A DNA stretch of 64,000 nt from Chamaea fasciata (taxonomy: Eukaryota; Chordata; Aves; Passeriformes; Sylviidae), in the NCBI GenBank assembly GCA_029207755.1, contig JARCOQ010000001.1, positions 94,840,640 to 94,904,639 of the forward strand, read 5' to 3'. Position numbers and translations under genes: made by a program. The notes beneath the pieces are model-generated. The model was not told the origin of the DNA and did not search any database. It worked only from the letters and a program-made list of their open reading frames with translations. Below are positions 13,140 to 26,139 of the stretch, piece by piece. Within the stretch, counting starts at the first letter, position 1. Each line of letters begins with the position of its first letter.

Positions 13140-13145
13140 TTTATT
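13140..13145 (-). terminator. SLC66A2: Candidate SLC66A2 polyadenylation signal
   Basis: TTTATT on the + strand is AATAAA on the - strand. Reading onward on the - strand, bases about 13115-13090 are GTGTTG/TTTGTTTTG-like, a textbook GU-rich downstream element. Cleavage would be near 13118. This is inferred from the sequence alone. Confidence 0.55.
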
Positions 13146-15295
13146 AAAAAAACCATTGCAACTGACAGAAAAAAAAGTCCATGAAATGTGCCATACATTC
13201 AGAGATGTATTTAAAGTAAGAGATTTCTTATTCTCTGAGGTGATCATTGAAACAGATACTTCCTGACAATTAGAGAACAAAACAAAAGTTCTGTAACACT
13301 TTGTCCCTAAAGTACCTTTCAAGAAGTTCTAGAGTTCCTGGCCAAGACTCCTACTTGCTAAATGCCACATACAGAAGATGAATTAGACATGGTTTCACTG
13401 GCTTCTCTTCCAGCATTTGCTGCTCTGGTGTAAATGAGACTGGTCTGCAGAGCTTGCTGGTTTAGGTACTGATGACAGACTCAAGAATCTGCCCAAGGAA
13501 AAATCCCAAAAGGAAAAAAACAGAAATTGTTTTATCCTCAGTAATATCTGTAGTTCAAAGCCAAAGAGGTGGCCAAAAGTGTGCACTCCCAGGTGAAGTT
13601 GTAACATACAAAAGCATGTTTCTTATGAACCATTTATTTCTTACATCCATTTTGCAGAATATTAGAAAAAGACCACCAAATACAAAAATCTTACCATTAC
13701 AAGTTATTAAAAAAACCCTTCAGACCATTAAAACAGACAAGAAAGTGGTTTTTTTTCAAACAGTAGAAATCCAATCCTCATTAAAGCAGCATACCGGAGA
13801 AGCCAGTTGTTAAGTTTTCAATTAAAAAAGACAAAAGCCCAGAGGTTCTTGTAACACAACCAGAACACTGCAGAAGAGAGAAGAACAAAACATTCATAGT
13901 CTGCCATGCTGAGTACATTGTCTTTGTAAGGTCACTTCAGGCCTAGAAGAGTATGGTATCAAACAAAGAGCATGGAGTCAGTGCCGTGGGCACAGTGTGA
14001 TTCCCCTCCACTGGACAGTTTGCCACCAATGAAGACAGTCCAGACTCAAGTCATGAGATTCCCAAAGAAAGCACGGTAGGGGAAGTATCTGACTTACATA
14101 CAGAAGTTATCAAACCTCAGACTTGCTGCCACTGCTAAGAAAACATAAACTCTTGGGCTATTCTTAAGAGAAAAAATCATTCTGAAAAATCTGTCCAGCA
14201 CCTTGCCTGTGGCCAGACGGGACTCATCCAGCAGAGGGAGGAAGCCTCATGAAGGAAGCAGCACGGGCACAGCTGTTCCTGGGACCAAGGGCCTTGCTAC
14301 AGCCTCCTCACATCACCCGAGGCAGTCACAACAGGAGCCCAGGGGCTTGGTCACAGCCCCAACAGGTCCACACCACCAGCAGCTGCATGTGAGACAAAGC
14401 ACCGTGACCTGTGCTGGCTAACAGCTTTTAGAGACAACACCTACATAAACTCTGCTCTTTCAGCTTTCTCAGTCCCCCTCAGAACAAGCTGCTGATTCTT
14501 CTAAAAAAGGTGAATCTCTTCTTTAAGAGCCTAAAAGTTCACAACAGTAAAAGAAAAACATTGACTCCTTCCTAGTTGGGCCAATGTAGGAAACACCCCA
14601 AAACATAATCTGGCTCTTGTTTGGCATTGAACAACATGAACACGAATCTCAGCCTCAACAAATCAAGCTGTCAGATGCTGGTCCTACTCCAGGGGATAGA
14701 GCTTTTTCTCTGTCTCAAAGTTTTTCATTTCTGAGCCACTGAAAGTGGACCTGCTTCTATCTTTGTGGTTCAATCACCATCTAGAAATACTTGCCTGGCA
14801 ATACTGGCAACACCCATCTGCTGGTCCCTTGGTTTGGGAAAGACACCCTATAGCCCAGCTCTGTCCTGTGCACAGCTGCAGGGGCAGTGCTGCCCCCCAA
14901 GTGCAGGATAGGCTATTCCCACACCCCAAAGCTTCAAAGCATGACTACGTAAGTTCCCTGCAGCCTCCTGCTGGCTCCTCCTTTTGCCTGGATGCTTGAC
15001 TGGCTGTGCCAGCTCTAGACATGACTCCAGAACTATCAGACCCTCTCCATCATCTCCATGTGTCCTCCTGCAGCAGGGATGAACACCTGCTCACTCTTTA
15101 GCTTTACAGCATCTGTGGCTGGCTCATTTCTGGCTGCTCACCTCTTTGCAGGGCCTCCCACCCCCACCTTCTCTCACCAGACACCCTTAGAGAGAAAAGA
15201 GAAAGCCCCTGGATTTGCTCTTCAATACTTCTTCCTCCATCGTGGAGATACTGAATGCTAGTATATGCCACATACTTCCCGCCAATATACAGACA

Positions 15296-15323
15296 AATTG
15301 TATTATATTTATATAATACAATT
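15296..15323. repeat. Perfect AT-rich palindrome in SLC66A2 3' UTR
   Basis: Two 13-base arms (AATTGTATTATAT and its exact reverse complement) are separated by only TT. A further AT-rich stretch (to about 15337) follows. In the SLC66A2 transcript it would fold as a stable A-U hairpin; in DNA it could extrude as a cruciform. Confidence 0.85.
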
Positions 15324-15701
15324 ATTATATTATATAAATAGGTAGAAGTTTCAGACAAAATATCCTGTAATTTCTGTGGTGTAACATTTTTAAATAGCAT
15401 TAAAAACACAAACCATCCAGCCCTTGTGATTAAATATACAAACATCTGTGAATTAATAAGGCTCATAGGTACGTATGCAAAAATAAAGTGCCCTCCCCCC
15501 ATCAAGAAACAGTTCTGTACAGCTAAGTCTGAAAACAGAGCAAGTTATTTAACACAGAACTTCCCGAGCTGGATGTGCTACCATATTTTCCATCCTAGTT
15601 CTTATTTCTGCTTTCAACTTGGAAAAACAGGAATATTTACAAGTGGAAGAAGAGATGCCATGGCTGACTCCACTGACCTGCAACCTGCCCAGCCAAGTTC
15701 C

Positions 15702-15962
<261 letters not shown>

Positions 15963-18479
15963 TTAGACCTGCTGTGCCAAAGGATCCCACCTACTGCAGC
16001 TACAATTTATACCCAACAGTGGGTTGGGACTCTCCTTGACAGGGGCAGACAGCGTGCCTAGCCAAGACAGGCAGCACTGTACTTGGAAGGGAGGATCAAA
16101 TTCTCTGCTCCACAAACTGCACCACTCTTATTTCAGCAATTACAGCTCCAAACACCTGTGGCTATGAAGGTATCCAAGATTTTAAAATATCCAGCTAGGA
16201 TATTTGACTCAGTGGTGTTCTGTAAACATGACTGCCACATGCTGACGGCATTGACCATAAACCAAAGTAAAAGACTGCATGGAAAAGAACAGCAATTCAT
16301 CCCAGCAGTTACTTCTTGTGCATGCCATTCTGTGCTCATGCAAAGTAAAGTAACACACAGATTGCTCTCTCATGCATGCATACTTCCAGCACCTGCTGAA
16401 ACAAAGTAGATAGAAGAAACCACTCCTTACTGCAGAAAATGCGTAACCGAAAAAAGCAGACAGACAGATTGTCCAGTAATACAGAAAGAGGAAAAATTAC
16501 ATGCCTGCAGCTGTTACTGGAAGGATGAACAGCACTAGGGATTTTTATCAAGGACACAGATCAAGAGCAATGCTCAGAGTTCCTTTTAATAACCAAACTT
16601 GCTTTCACCTTGCTCTTCTGTTGAGCATTCATTGTCCTGTAGTCCAGCTCCTGTTCCCCCACATCAGGAGAAACTCTGGGGAATAGAAGCAAGTTCTTCA
16701 AACGGACCAAATTATTTTCAATGTCCTCAACAAAACGTGAACAACCAAACCTGAAAGGCTGTTTCTGAGCTTCATACACTTTACCAGAAGAACTTTTTAA
16801 GCAGCTGGATAAGCTGCAGTGGACAAAAGCTTTGTAGTTCACAGTATGAGCACTGTACATGATTTGTCATAATTACAAGCAATTTACATTTTGCCAGCAC
16901 AGACACCACCACACACAGTCAGGCCCATGCAGCAGGGCAGGACTTAATGTTCATTTTTCAAACACTAAGGCAGGAGCTCACAGGATTTGTGTTTTGGGCA
17001 CAAGCACACAATGCCATTGCAAGCCAAATGCTGCAGCCCATTCTTTCCCCACATGGGAAGGGTGGCCAAGAGCATCAGTTTGTACAGCCTCATCACACTA
17101 TGGAAATGGGAACCTTTTGTAACTCAGGTCATGTGACCCAGAGCAAAAAAAAAGAGCTACAATAAGGACCTTCCACAGAACCTGTGTGGAACTGCAAGCA
17201 AGGACATGGCGTTGAGTGAGAAGTCATTCCCCACCCAAGGTCATTCTAAAAATGTAAATAAATAATCAGAGAAAGAAAACAACTGCTGAACTCTACACAT
17301 CATTTGTGCTTGGTGCATACAGCCTGCATCACCTGCCCTGTGCCCGTTTCCAGTCACACCATGTCACCTTACATCACACTTGCAGGACGTTTATAGATAC
17401 AGGTGGTAGTCAGAATAGATTGAGATTTTAATTAGGAGGGCAGTAAACTCTGAGAGTAATAAAACTGGCACCTTGCTTGCTGTCAGTCAATATTTCTCCT
17501 CCTTTGATTTTAAGAGTATTAGTGTTTGCTGGACAACTGATCACAATTTAATTGTGAATCTGTCCTGGCATAGCTAGGCACTCTCACTAAAAGCACGTGC
17601 TCAACCAGGCCAATTAAATTAACTGCTCACTGTTGACAGAAGGGCAATTCAGGGATACCATGAGATAGCTGAATAGGAATTTAACAAATATTCTTAATAC
17701 AAAGGATATTTGCCACTCATTTCCAATGGGGAAAGCCAGCTGGGTTTTTTGACCTTAAAGTGCAGTGCAGTTGTGGAGGAGAAGATACAGAGTCAGAAGA
17801 TGTAAAGCCTACAGAAGAGTTAACCCCCTCAAAGAAAGAATAATCACTGAGGGAAAACTTAAGGACACCTGCAGTTCAGCAGCACCACAGGAGCCAAGCA
17901 CACCTCTAGCTGTGCTACATACTGTGCCAAGTTTGCCAAAGCAAGTCTGTGTTTTGCTGGGAAGCCACCTGTGAACTCAACAGTCTGCAATACCGGCTGG
18001 AAAACTTGGTGCATGTTCTGACAGCCTCTGCACGTTCCAGAGCCCACACTTCAGCCCATACATCTGACACTGAAGGACATCATCATCATGCCTGGAGTTC
18101 TCACTAGGACATGACAACGCTCCACATACATGAAAATCTCAACTTGTCCTTGACAAAAATTATCTAAAAAAAATGCTATAGGTAGTTTAAAGAGCTAATG
18201 CCACTGGTCTGTCTGTGTACCAAAAAGAATACATCCTTCTCTGTCTAGCAGCTTGGACAAAGCACCAGAGAAAACCTGCAAATCACCAAGGTACAATGAA
18301 AATAAAATACAGAAAACACTTGACATCCCACAACACTCAGTCCTGCAGCTGCACCGAGGTTCTCAGGGCTGATGCAAAGTAGTGATGGCAGGAGTGCTGG
18401 CTGTCCTCCCAGAGGAGAGGCTGGGACTGGACAAAAGGAGCATGTCCAGCAGAGACCAAAATGTGCATGGGGTAATCAC

Positions 18480-18720
18480 AAAGAGCTTAGCAAGGAAATG
18501 GGGACAGTGTCATGCAAGAGGTGAGAAAATGCAATGAAGGGCCACAGAAGAAAGCAAAGGAGACAGAAGAGGAGCCAAGAGGTTGGTCAGATGAGAAGAG
18601 GATAGAAAAAAGAGATTGGAACAGGAGAGGGAACGACAGGAACAAAAGAGAACTGGAAACATGGTACACAAGTCCTTGAAAATGACCTGAATTTGGGGTA
18701 GAGGGTTTGTGTGGCAAGGT
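18480..18720. repeat. Purine-rich (GA) low-complexity tract
   Basis: About 240 bases with strong A/G enrichment on the + strand (GGAGACAGAAGAGGAG-like runs), without a fixed period. It lies just upstream of the LTR-like element at about 18925 and may be the degraded 5' part of it or independent simple sequence. Confidence 0.45.
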
Positions 18721-18924
18721 TTTGGTAGCAGAAGCCAGGGAGGCAGGCTACAAAGTGACTTCTGTGAGAAGCTGCCAGAAGCTTCCCCTAAGTCCAAGAG
18801 AGCCAATGCCAGCTGGCTCCAAGATGGACCTCCCACTGCCAAAGGCTGAGCCCATCAGTGACGGTGGTAGCACCTCTGGGATAATGTATTTATGAAGGGG
18901 GAACAAAACTGCTGCACTACACAG

Positions 18925-19813
18925 CAGCAAGGTGAGAGGAAGTGAGAACATGAGAACATGCGAGTTGAACAGCCCTGCAGACACCAAGGTCAGGGCAGAA
19001 GGAGAGGGAAGGAGGGCAGGCACTGGAACAGAGATTCCCCTGCAGCCCACAGTGAAGAGATTATGGTGAAGCAGCTGTGCCCCTGCAGCTCATGGAGGTC
19101 CATGGGGGAGCAGACATCTACCTGTAGTATGTGAAGGAACCCACCCTGGAGTGGGTGGATGCCCAAAGGAGGTTGTGACCTGTGGGAAGCCTGTGCTGGA
19201 GCAGGTCCCTGACAGGACCTGTGGGTCCATGGAGAGTGTGGCCCAAAGCAGCAAAGCTGGAGGAGCTTTCTGTCAGGACTTGTGACCCCTGGGAAGACCC
19301 ATGATGGAGCAATCCATTCCTGAAGGACTGCACCCCATGGAAAGGACAAATGGAAAGGACCCACACTAGAAGCAGTTCATGAGGAACTGTCTCCCTGGGA
19401 AGAACCCCAAATGGAGTACGGAAAGCGCATGAAGGGGACAGAGCAGCAAAAACAACATATGATGAACTAACTGCAACCCTCATTCCCTGTCCCTCTGTGC
19501 CATTTATGGGGAGAATGTAGGGAAGATAAAATAAAATTGAGCTTGGGAAGGAGGGAGAGGTCTGAGAAAGCTGTTTCAAGATTTGGGTTTATTTCTCATT
19601 ATCATAGTCTGACTTTGATTGGCAATAAATTATATTAATTTCCTTGAGTGGAGTCTGTTTTGCCTGTAATGGTAACTGGTGAGTGATCTCCCTGTCCTGA
19701 TCTCAACCCATGAGCCTTTCATCGTATTTTTCTCTCTCCCTGTCCGGCCAAGGAGAAGGAGCAGTATGAGTGGCATGGAGAGCACCTGGCATTAGCCAAT
19801 ATCAATCTACCAT
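18925..19813 (+). mobile_element. Degenerate avian LTR/ERV-like interspersed repeat
   Basis: I recognise this sequence as a high-copy avian interspersed repeat of LTR type. It has a run of degenerate units of the form GGGAAG(GA)CCCATG-TGGAGCAG-TCC-GAAGGACTGCACCCC, then GATGAACTAACTGCAACCC. A TTGATTGGCAATAAAT segment with an AATAAA (19624-19629) follows, and the 3' part ends near GAGCACCTGGCATTAGCC. The element is diverged and probably 5'-truncated; I could not identify a clean TG start or target duplication. It lies antisense within SLC66A2. The family name is from memory of the sequence class and is not asserted. No coding capacity remains. Confidence 0.6.
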
Positions 19814-20496
19814 GAGGGTAAAGCTAGGGAATGAGCAAAGAGGTTTGTGCTGGCCCAAGACCCTCATCTCACCACTCCAAGCACCCTGGAATGCCCCCAC
19901 TACCCTCTCCAAGTCAGTATGTGTCTCACTCCTCCAGTGCCCACTCCAGGGAGGGGAAAAGCTACAACTGCTATTGGCTCTGTCCATCTCAACCAGCACC
20001 CATTTGCATACACAGCCTCAAATTTTCAGCTTGCTGAGAAACCCATCGAGTATCTGTGTGGCACCTTGGGGGAAACAGAGCTGGCCCTGCCCCCACTACC
20101 ATATCACAGGCCTGAGATAGGCTGGATGAAACTTACACCGTCAACACAGCTTCTGTCAAGTCCTAGTTCCCAGATTCACAGTGCAATAGTAATGCTCCTC
20201 CCCCTGACTGGGGATATGCAATTGCTCTGTCCTTGCTGCATATGCAGAGGTCACTTGCAATGATGCAGCAGTGCTTGTATGACTATGAGAGATGGATGGC
20301 ATGGATACACTGTCACTGTTCTCCTACCTTCCAGCTATTGTGTCACTTTAGGATGCCACATTGCACAGAAAATCCATTTTTTGTCTGCAGCTTCTCAATT
20401 TTACCCAGTCACCTGGGGAAGAGAGGTAATTCTTATATTTGTTCTTACTTTTGGAGTAGACAAGAAAGACACCATTCTAGCTTGGGCAGATAGCTG

Positions 20497-20514
20497 CCCC
20501 CCCCCCCCCCCCCC
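20497..20514. repeat. C18 homopolymer
   Basis: Eighteen consecutive C follow TAGCTG. Such a run is unusual in vertebrate DNA and error-prone in sequencing. On the other strand it is G18, able to form a G-quadruplex. Confidence 0.85.
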
Positions 20515-20689
20515 ATCCCTTACCTGCCCTGGTGGAGAAAAGAGCAGGGTCTGTGAAAAAGGGAGCATTTTATTGCCCAGAGGAAATGGGAATTTTCAAC
20601 TGGTTGTGGAGAAGAAAAAACAAAAAGGAGAGAGCACACCTAAGCTCTTGCTCCGCTGCTCCATTGTAACCCTGTATTTGCTGAGTGAA

Positions 20690-21000
20690 TAACAGAATCA
20701 TTAGGTTGGAGAAGACCTGTAAGATCACTGAGTTCAACCATTAACCCAAACTCACCCAACCATGCCAAATCCACCTCTAAACCACACCCCTAAGTGGCGC
20801 ATCTGCACATCTTTTAAATATTTCCATATTCTGGTGGATGTCAACCAGCACCCCCAGGTCCTTTTCTGCTGAGGACCCCTCCAGCCACTCTTTCCCAAGC
20901 CTGTAGCTTGGGCTTGTTGCAACCCAAGTGTGGGACCCGGCATTTGGTCTTGGGGATGCTTATACAACCAACCTTAGCCCATGGATCTGCACCTTTGCCA
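20690..21000 (-). mobile_element. CR1 retroposon 3' fragment
   Basis: On the + strand it begins ACAGAATCATTAGGTTGGAG and continues through AAGATCACTGAGTTCAACC, the reverse complement of a CR1 3' end, so the element points to the - strand. Further in, the phrases CAGCACCCCCAGGTCCTTTTC and CCAGCCACTCTTTCCCAAGC are typical of CR1. The 20820-20840 junction appears to skip part of the consensus, suggesting an internal deletion. It is a 5'-truncated remnant with no open frame. Confidence 0.85.
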
Positions 21001-24000
21001 TGTGCCAGGTGTCATGGGCTGGTAGATCACAGACTCTGGCACACCAGAGTCTGATCCTTGGCTTCACAGTGCAAGAGAAAATGCTGCATTGCTAATGCGG
21101 ACGAGGCTCTGCTACAACAGCCAGTCAGGGCCCACCATCAACACTGTCTGAGACTGGAAAGCATGGCACAAAGAGGCTGCACACAGCAAAAATTTCCCAG
21201 ACTATCTCACAAAGACCAACTTCACACTCCATCTTCCTGCTATCTGCAAAGTCACACAAGCCAAGCTGTTCTGTGCAGCACTGGCTACAAAGCAAGCAGG
21301 ACTTAGAGGTAAATATTTCTTTCCCAAAATAGCCTAAAGCTAAGGTGGGGAGATGCAGAAGGCAGGAAATCCTCACCTTGTTGATATGGAGGATATGCTC
21401 TAGGAGGACAGCACAACTGCTCTTAGCACATATGAGCAAGCAGGTTAGGGGTGAGTAGTGCCAGAGAGCAACCTGGGGATGTAGAAATAAACAAATGTCT
21501 GTGTGGTAACAGAGATGCCAACTGGAAAAGCAGGAACTGCATTCAAATAGCTGGTATTGCCAGAGGCTGAGGCAGACTTGTGGTAAAAATAGCACTTCCC
21601 AGTAACGTACAACAGCACCGCAGTATCCCATGACAACAAACCTCCTAAAAAGCAAGCACCTTCCTCACAGCTGAGCTCGATAGAAGGAGTTGTTAATGTA
21701 GTAACAGCCAGTGCCAAGTCTGTGTAAATTGCAAATGACCACAAACAGGAAAAGCTGGTATTTTTTCAATTTTTTCTAAAATCTGAAAGAGCACTTATTT
21801 ATTCTGCTGCTGGAATTAATTCTCAGAGAGACACCAGCCCTTCTGATTAGACACTAGACTAGGGGTGGGTTGCTAAAGGATGGGTTTTAATATGGTAATG
21901 TGAAAATGCCCTGCGGTGCTGCTGTTCTCTACCACCGATAGCAGATTTCATAAACAAGCTGCACCGGTCTTCATTTGCTAAACAAATTAATGACATGCTG
22001 GAAAACAGCATTCACTTTTCTCATGGAATAACTTGCTTCATTCAGGTTCCCTGTATGTTGTATATTAATCATGAAGTGACAGCAACTAGAGGTAAAAACC
22101 AGCTATCAGTAACATAGTATCAGCAGTCAGCCAATAAACCTTAATTTTTGTAGAATTATTTCTGGAATTATTTATTTGTAGAAAGTGCTACATTCAAAAG
22201 AGAAAAAAAACCCCTAAACTATATTCTGTTGCTTTTTTCTGTGGAACTATACTAGAGGCTGAGTAATTTACAAAACACTTATTTCTGCCAGATATTCAGG
22301 TTCAATATGCCTTATCCAGGACTAATACCATTCTAATCAAAGCTTTTCAGCATCTTCATTCCTTCTGCACAAAACCTGGCTGCAACAGTCTCAAGTCTCT
22401 GATTCTCCCTCAGAGTCTTTGCACACTCTGCTCAACATCAGTCACTCACAGATCATTACACCTTTCTTCTTCCTTCACGTGAAAGAACAAAAGTTACCAA
22501 AACCAAGGATCTTGTAAAAGAATATGAGATGTGAAGCCCCCTCTTCCACTTCCCTGGTGAACCAGTCTGTCTTAAGACTGTTGCAACTCTCCATCCAAAC
22601 AGCAGCAGGGCTACAGAGCAGCAGTTTGCAGAACACACGCTGGGAGCACAAAACATGCAGAAGAAAGAAGACACAGCAGTCCTTGCTTCCTGTTTGCACT
22701 GCAGATTTTCTCACACTGATGTTATGACTCTGCATGTTTGTAGCTTAACACACAAACCCAAAAATACCCTGTATGCTGGAAGACACTGAGAGAATCAGAC
22801 ATTAGGCAGTGACTTCCATTGAAAAATCCTGTAGTGATTTGAGCAGACGTTGCAGCACAAATAGCAACAGGAGGTACGTGCTGCCCTGATGTAATTACAT
22901 CCTGCTACAGTCAAAAACTTAGGGCTAACTGTGCTCAGACATTGGACGGACTCAAAATTTCTAAGTTATATTTGATAAGAAAAAAAAAGAATATAATTTT
23001 TTGACCTTTACCCATTTAAAGAAGAGAATTAGCGCAGACTCTTTGTTCAAGAATCAGTGGATGTTGTCCACAACTTCCACACATCATGGCCCCACATCAT
23101 GGTCAATTTCCCCACATCTTGGCTATGACACAGGTTTTGCCAAATCAGAAAATCTGATTAGACTGCCACAGTTTCAGACATTTCTTCATATATTAGCACT
23201 TGACTTTCATACATGTTGAAACACAGTAACAAATCTTTGAATGACGGGATAAAAAAGCAGAATAAAATAATTTAAAAGCTGACAAAATGGTATTTCATTC
23301 AGGAATAAAGTCCACATGGCAGCAGCCTGTCAGTGAGTATTTTCAACACCGCATTTGCTTTTGGGAAGTGAGGAAGAAGGTACAGAAGGTATCTCTCCAG
23401 CAACCTTTTAAGCTGCTACCTCCCACAAGCCATTTGCACAGGAATGTCTGGAAGAGAAAGCAGATTCAGTTGTAACATCCTGACTTTGGAAAACTTTCAG
23501 CTCCCATTTGCAGCTCCAAAATAGTCTACTTAGAAAAGAAAGCAAGCATCCCTAACACTGCACTTCAATCAGAGGCTGGCCTGCCTACAGCAGTGAAACC
23601 CAGACCAGAAAACATGAAACACGAATGTTGTATTATTTTTAACGCTGCACAAAACAAACAAAATTTAATAAATAGAGCATTTGTTTCTAGCAAAATGCCA
23701 TATGGATTAACAAAAAAAGGAGTCCTCCTCATGCTAACCAAATTGCTTAGCCTGCCAAAAACTATTAAAAGGAAAAGAAGAAAAAACACACAGATCAGAT
23801 ATTCAAAGTGTCTGAAGTTTGATAACATGGAAACTAAGTGTGCATACCCTAAGACAGGTCCTTCTGTGTGAACAAGCAAAGATCTTGTTTTAAATATTGC
23901 ACAGCCAGCTGGGAATTCAAGCATGAAACTGTTCACCAGTCCTACGCGCCCTGCTTGGTGTGGGTGCCTTACCTCACTTCTCAACAATTCTTCTGAGGCT

Positions 24001-26065
24001 GAAGCTGCACTGACCATCTCCAGAGAAAGACATCTGACCAGCCCACAGTACTAGCAGGAGTTAAGAGGAGCATGCAGCAAGAGAGATCCAGCATTTATTT
24101 TGGATCTCTGTAACCAAGCTGAAGCAGTTGAGTTAAAGCCATATCCACAAGCAATTGATACCACAGTTGGCTGTAATCCAAGAGCAAATTTTCTTAAAGT
24201 TCCTGTGATTTTCGGTGAGGAAAGATGAAAAGCAAGATTTCACTCTGAAACACCATCAGGCAAACAAACCCGAAATGGTGCAGCAAAACAAAAAAGTTTC
24301 ACAGAAAAACAGGGTAAATGGGTATTTCTCTTTTTTTTTCATGAATATCTGTTTTTTAAAGTCCTGATAATGGCAGTGTCACGCATTTTGATCCCATGTA
24401 GCATATCTACCCAAAAGCTAGCATTTGCTAGAAAACGTCGGTGAAAGGGTAGTCAGGGGGAAACTACAAGACATGCTGCACAGAGCCAGTAGATAGTCCA
24501 GGATCACTAATATGGCCTCCAACTATGCCAAGCAGCTGTACCTAAAGTTCAGTCTGTAGGGGTCCAGAAACTGGTAACCCTTAACAGCTACAAAGTACTT
24601 CTAGTACTCTACAACTTGTGCTGCAGAAAGAAGGGCAGCAGGTCTTAAACAGCACAAAAAACCCCAAGGTCTGTGAAGCAGATGTGAAAATAAATCTCTT
24701 CTGTGGATCAGATGAGAGATTTGAGCCACAATTCACACCAGTGCCCTTTCTGCAGGAGACACAGATGCATGTCCGCCAGACTGCAAAGCTCAGATCTGCT
24801 TAGACATGTAGTATGAACACAGATCAGACAGGCTCTGTTTCTGCTGCTGGTGAATTGGGAAGCTTGAGGCCTGCTGACACGGCAGGGACCAGACTTCCTC
24901 CGGTGCCGGGGCAGAAAATCACGTCCTGCACCTCTCTCAATAACCACAGTCAGCTGCCAACACACATAGTACTGTCAACATAATGAGAATGGTGCAGAGC
25001 ACACCTAATTACACCATCCTTCAATATCTCACTCGTGAAGTTGTTCTTAAGGATCTGTCCCTGCTTTCCTGTCTCTCACCTCCCACACACAGCATTGCAA
25101 TTGCTGAAGCTGCAGGCACAGCTACTGGCTCATGCTGCTCCAGATGCTCTCTTGCTGCCCATCTTCTCTCCAGCCAACTGGCACAGCCCACCCTGGGGCC
25201 CCAAATCATGCACTGAAAGGTGGGTGATGAAAGGACTTGCTGCCATGCAAGGGCACAGGGAAACAAATCCTAGGAAGCAGCATTCCTTCCCACGGCTCAC
25301 TTCCCTGCAGGGTGAGTTGGCCTCCCATATCCCAGTAGTTGCAGCCTGCCCACTGCCAGGAAGGACATCACTGCTATGTCCTGCATGGCCAATGCCAAGA
25401 AGTAGCAACACAATGTCCCTGTGCAACACCATTCAGTGTATTTCCTGCTCCAGTTCTAAATAACTTGGGACAAATTCAGTTTGAAAGGTAATAAAAAAAC
25501 AGGAGGGAACAGAGGTTTGCTTCAGCACAGCTTTGTATTCCAAGGCTCAAAGCAATGCTTTTAAATCTTCCTTTCTTCCTGCCCCAGACAACCAAGAGAT
25601 CATCAGACTCTTCATCCAACTCCAGGTAATTTGAGCACATTTTCCCTTCATCTTCATGTGGTAAAAAGTACATCGCTTGAGCACACTTCTAGTATTCTAC
25701 TTCAACAACTGCAACTACCTCTTTGGTCAACATACACAACGCAACAGTCCCAGCTCTAGTGCTTTCCTTGTTCTAGATCACTGGAGTTCCCTTGTCTTCA
25801 AAGCCAGCATCCACAAGGACAAAATCTAATGATGTTGCAGTCACTACTTTTCATGAATAATCACATCCTTCAGTTAGTAAAAATGCTTCTCACATCCTAT
25901 GAAAACACTAGGAAATTAAAACCCCAAACACACAAGTGGGTAAAATAAGTGATCGCTCAGGGACAAAGTCCAGATTACTGTCTGGAAAGAAATTACAGAT
26001 ATTTGCAAGAACAAAGCTTGCATTCTCCTCCAAAGCACCCTAGCACTGTAAGGAAATAATGGCAG

Positions 26066-26139
26066 ACCTGGCAGTGTTAAGTCAGTGGCTGGACTCAGTA
26101 ATCTTAGAGATTTCTTCCAACCTTATTGATTCTATGACA
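26066..26139 (+). mobile_element. Short CR1 3' end
   Basis: About 75 bases match the CR1 terminal region on the + strand: a CCTGGCAGTGTTAAGTCA segment, TTGGACTC-like and TCTTCCAACC-like phrases, and a TGATTCTATGA end. It is severely 5'-truncated, as is usual for CR1 insertions. Confidence 0.85.

Larger units (their letters stand above)
13118..15701 (-). other. SLC66A2: Proposed SLC66A2 3' untranslated region
   Basis: This is the non-coding stretch, read on the - strand, between the SLC66A2 stop codon and the first - strand AATAAA with a strong GU-rich downstream element. It is about 2.6 kb and contains a perfect AT-rich inverted repeat at 15296-15323. No coding frame is supported. A nearer TTTATT (an AATAAA on the - strand) around 13630 could give a shorter isoform. 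Confidence 0.5.
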
